A stretch of DNA of 64,000 bases from positions 186,001-250,000 of the forward strand of contig NZ_AUCB01000003.1 of the NCBI RefSeq assembly GCF_000429545.1. The letters are read 5' to 3'. The notes below the pieces were generated by a model. It did no database searches and was not told where the DNA came from. It worked only from the letters and a program-made list of their open reading frames with translations. The position numbers and the translations under genes are program-made. This stretch comes from Arenibacter certesii DSM 19833 (GTDB taxonomy: Bacteria > Bacteroidota > Bacteroidia > Flavobacteriales > Flavobacteriaceae). Each line of letters begins with the position of its first letter. Position 1 is the stretch's first letter. Of the stretch, positions 63,599 through 64,000 are shown one piece after another.

Positions 63599-64000
63599 CT
63601 AGGGTGAGGGCCTTATAAGGAATATGAATACAGGAAAATGATCACTATAGCCACCAACATAGTTACCATTGGCGTAAGTTCTTAACGGATAGCCCTTATA
63701 TCTCCCTTTTTTATCTATTAAATAAGAAGGATTATAAATACCCGCCTTCCAAAATTTATACCCAGGATGGGGGTCTAAATATAGGTTGGCGGTAAAGTAA
63801 ATTTGATCAAATAAATTCCATCTATCCCTATAGGCCAATGAGCCTATTCCTTTTTTATGGAGATTTTCCATTGGGTTATATAATTCCGTTGGTTCTAGGA
63901 TTTCTTCCTTGGTCTTTATCTTTAATATTTTCTTTAAGCTGTAGTCCGTTGGGTCGTCATTTAAATCACCCATACTTATAACTTTCGCTTCAGGTGATTG
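63599..64000 (-). CDS. Endonuclease/exonuclease/phosphatase family protein (C-terminal part, cut by window edge)
   Basis: The minus-strand frame is open from the window edge to the stop at 63599 (133 residues visible). It holds GDLNDDP, the late EEP metal/nucleophile motif, and GGYSDHFPVF, the final SDH motif with the catalytic histidine. The first two motifs would lie to the right of the window. An internal ATG at 63973 is not the true start since the domain runs upstream of it. EEP proteins cut phosphodiester bonds in nucleic acids, lipids or proteins; the substrate is unknown. It converges on the DUF1080 gene with a 4-bp gap. Confidence 0.88.
   Translation of the reverse strand, partial: QSPEAKVISMGDLNDDPTDYSLKKILKIKTKEEILEPTELYNPMENLHKKGIGSLAYRDRWNLFDQIYFTANLYLDPHPGYKFWKAGIYNPSYLIDKKGRYKGYPLRTYANGNYVGGYSDHFPVFIFLIRPSP

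Overview
The window is a gene-dense, AT-rich chromosomal stretch from a member of the Bacteroidota, most likely a marine or free-living Flavobacteriaceae. The evidence is many lipoproteins with SC/GC lipoboxes, two TonB-dependent receptors with carboxypeptidase-like N-terminal domains, a eukaryote-like long IleRS, a MoxR ATPase, no obvious Shine-Dalgarno sequences, and several promoters of the Bacteroidota TTG-N19/20-TAnnTTTG type. I see no rRNA, tRNA, CRISPR array, insertion sequence or phage gene. About 45 protein genes are called; those at the left edge (MoxR) and right edge (endonuclease/exonuclease/phosphatase family) are cut.

Layout. 1-6.2 kb: MoxR (partial, minus), a YdfG-like short-chain dehydrogenase overlapping an AlbA_2/Schlafen-like gene, a PfkB sugar kinase and a B12-dependent class II ribonucleotide reductase. 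6.7-12 kb: a metallophosphatase and an acyl-ACP desaturase on plus; an ALDH7-type dehydrogenase, 3-hydroxyanthranilate dioxygenase and a CAP-domain lipoprotein on minus. 12.3-22.2 kb: a giant alpha-2-macroglobulin lipoprotein and penicillin-binding protein 1C, a known functional pair, here separated by three small genes. 22.2-25 kb: glpD and gpsA, convergent. 25-36.6 kb: a two-module lipoprotein, a PhyH dioxygenase, a SulP transporter, a cytochrome c lipoprotein, a YheT-type hydrolase, a nitronate monooxygenase, a thioesterase, EamA, ArsC-like, DinB-like and DUF3298 proteins, and a transsulfuration enzyme. 36.7-48.6 kb: gdhA, recO, a TonB receptor, small lipoproteins, ileS-DksA-like-lspA and 5-formyl-THF cyclo-ligase. 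49-64 kb: uvrC-patatin, HPPD, a candidate small RNA, an operon of DUF3108-kynA-M23 peptidase-pgi, a second TonB receptor, a four-helix membrane protein, a DUF1080 protein and the cut nuclease-family gene.

How the genes fit together. Aromatic amino-acid breakdown recurs: HPPD (tyrosine), tryptophan 2,3-dioxygenase and 3-hydroxyanthranilate dioxygenase with an aldehyde dehydrogenase (kynurenine route). They sit in two places, and the intermediate steps are not in the window. Envelope biology is the second theme: A2M/PBP1C, lspA, the patatin-barrel protein, the M23 lipoprotein and the TonB receptors.

Most of the window is ordinary core genome. The best candidate for something undescribed is a compact structured RNA at about 54726-54830, lying between HPPD and the kynA operon with its own promoter-like box, two hairpins and a strong terminator. 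Other non-coding points of interest are a long imperfect palindrome at 12134-12187, a repeat-like element after sulP (29200-29385), and a split inverted repeat with two promoter-like boxes upstream of uvrC. All coordinates, motifs and stems were read by eye; no searches or folding were run.
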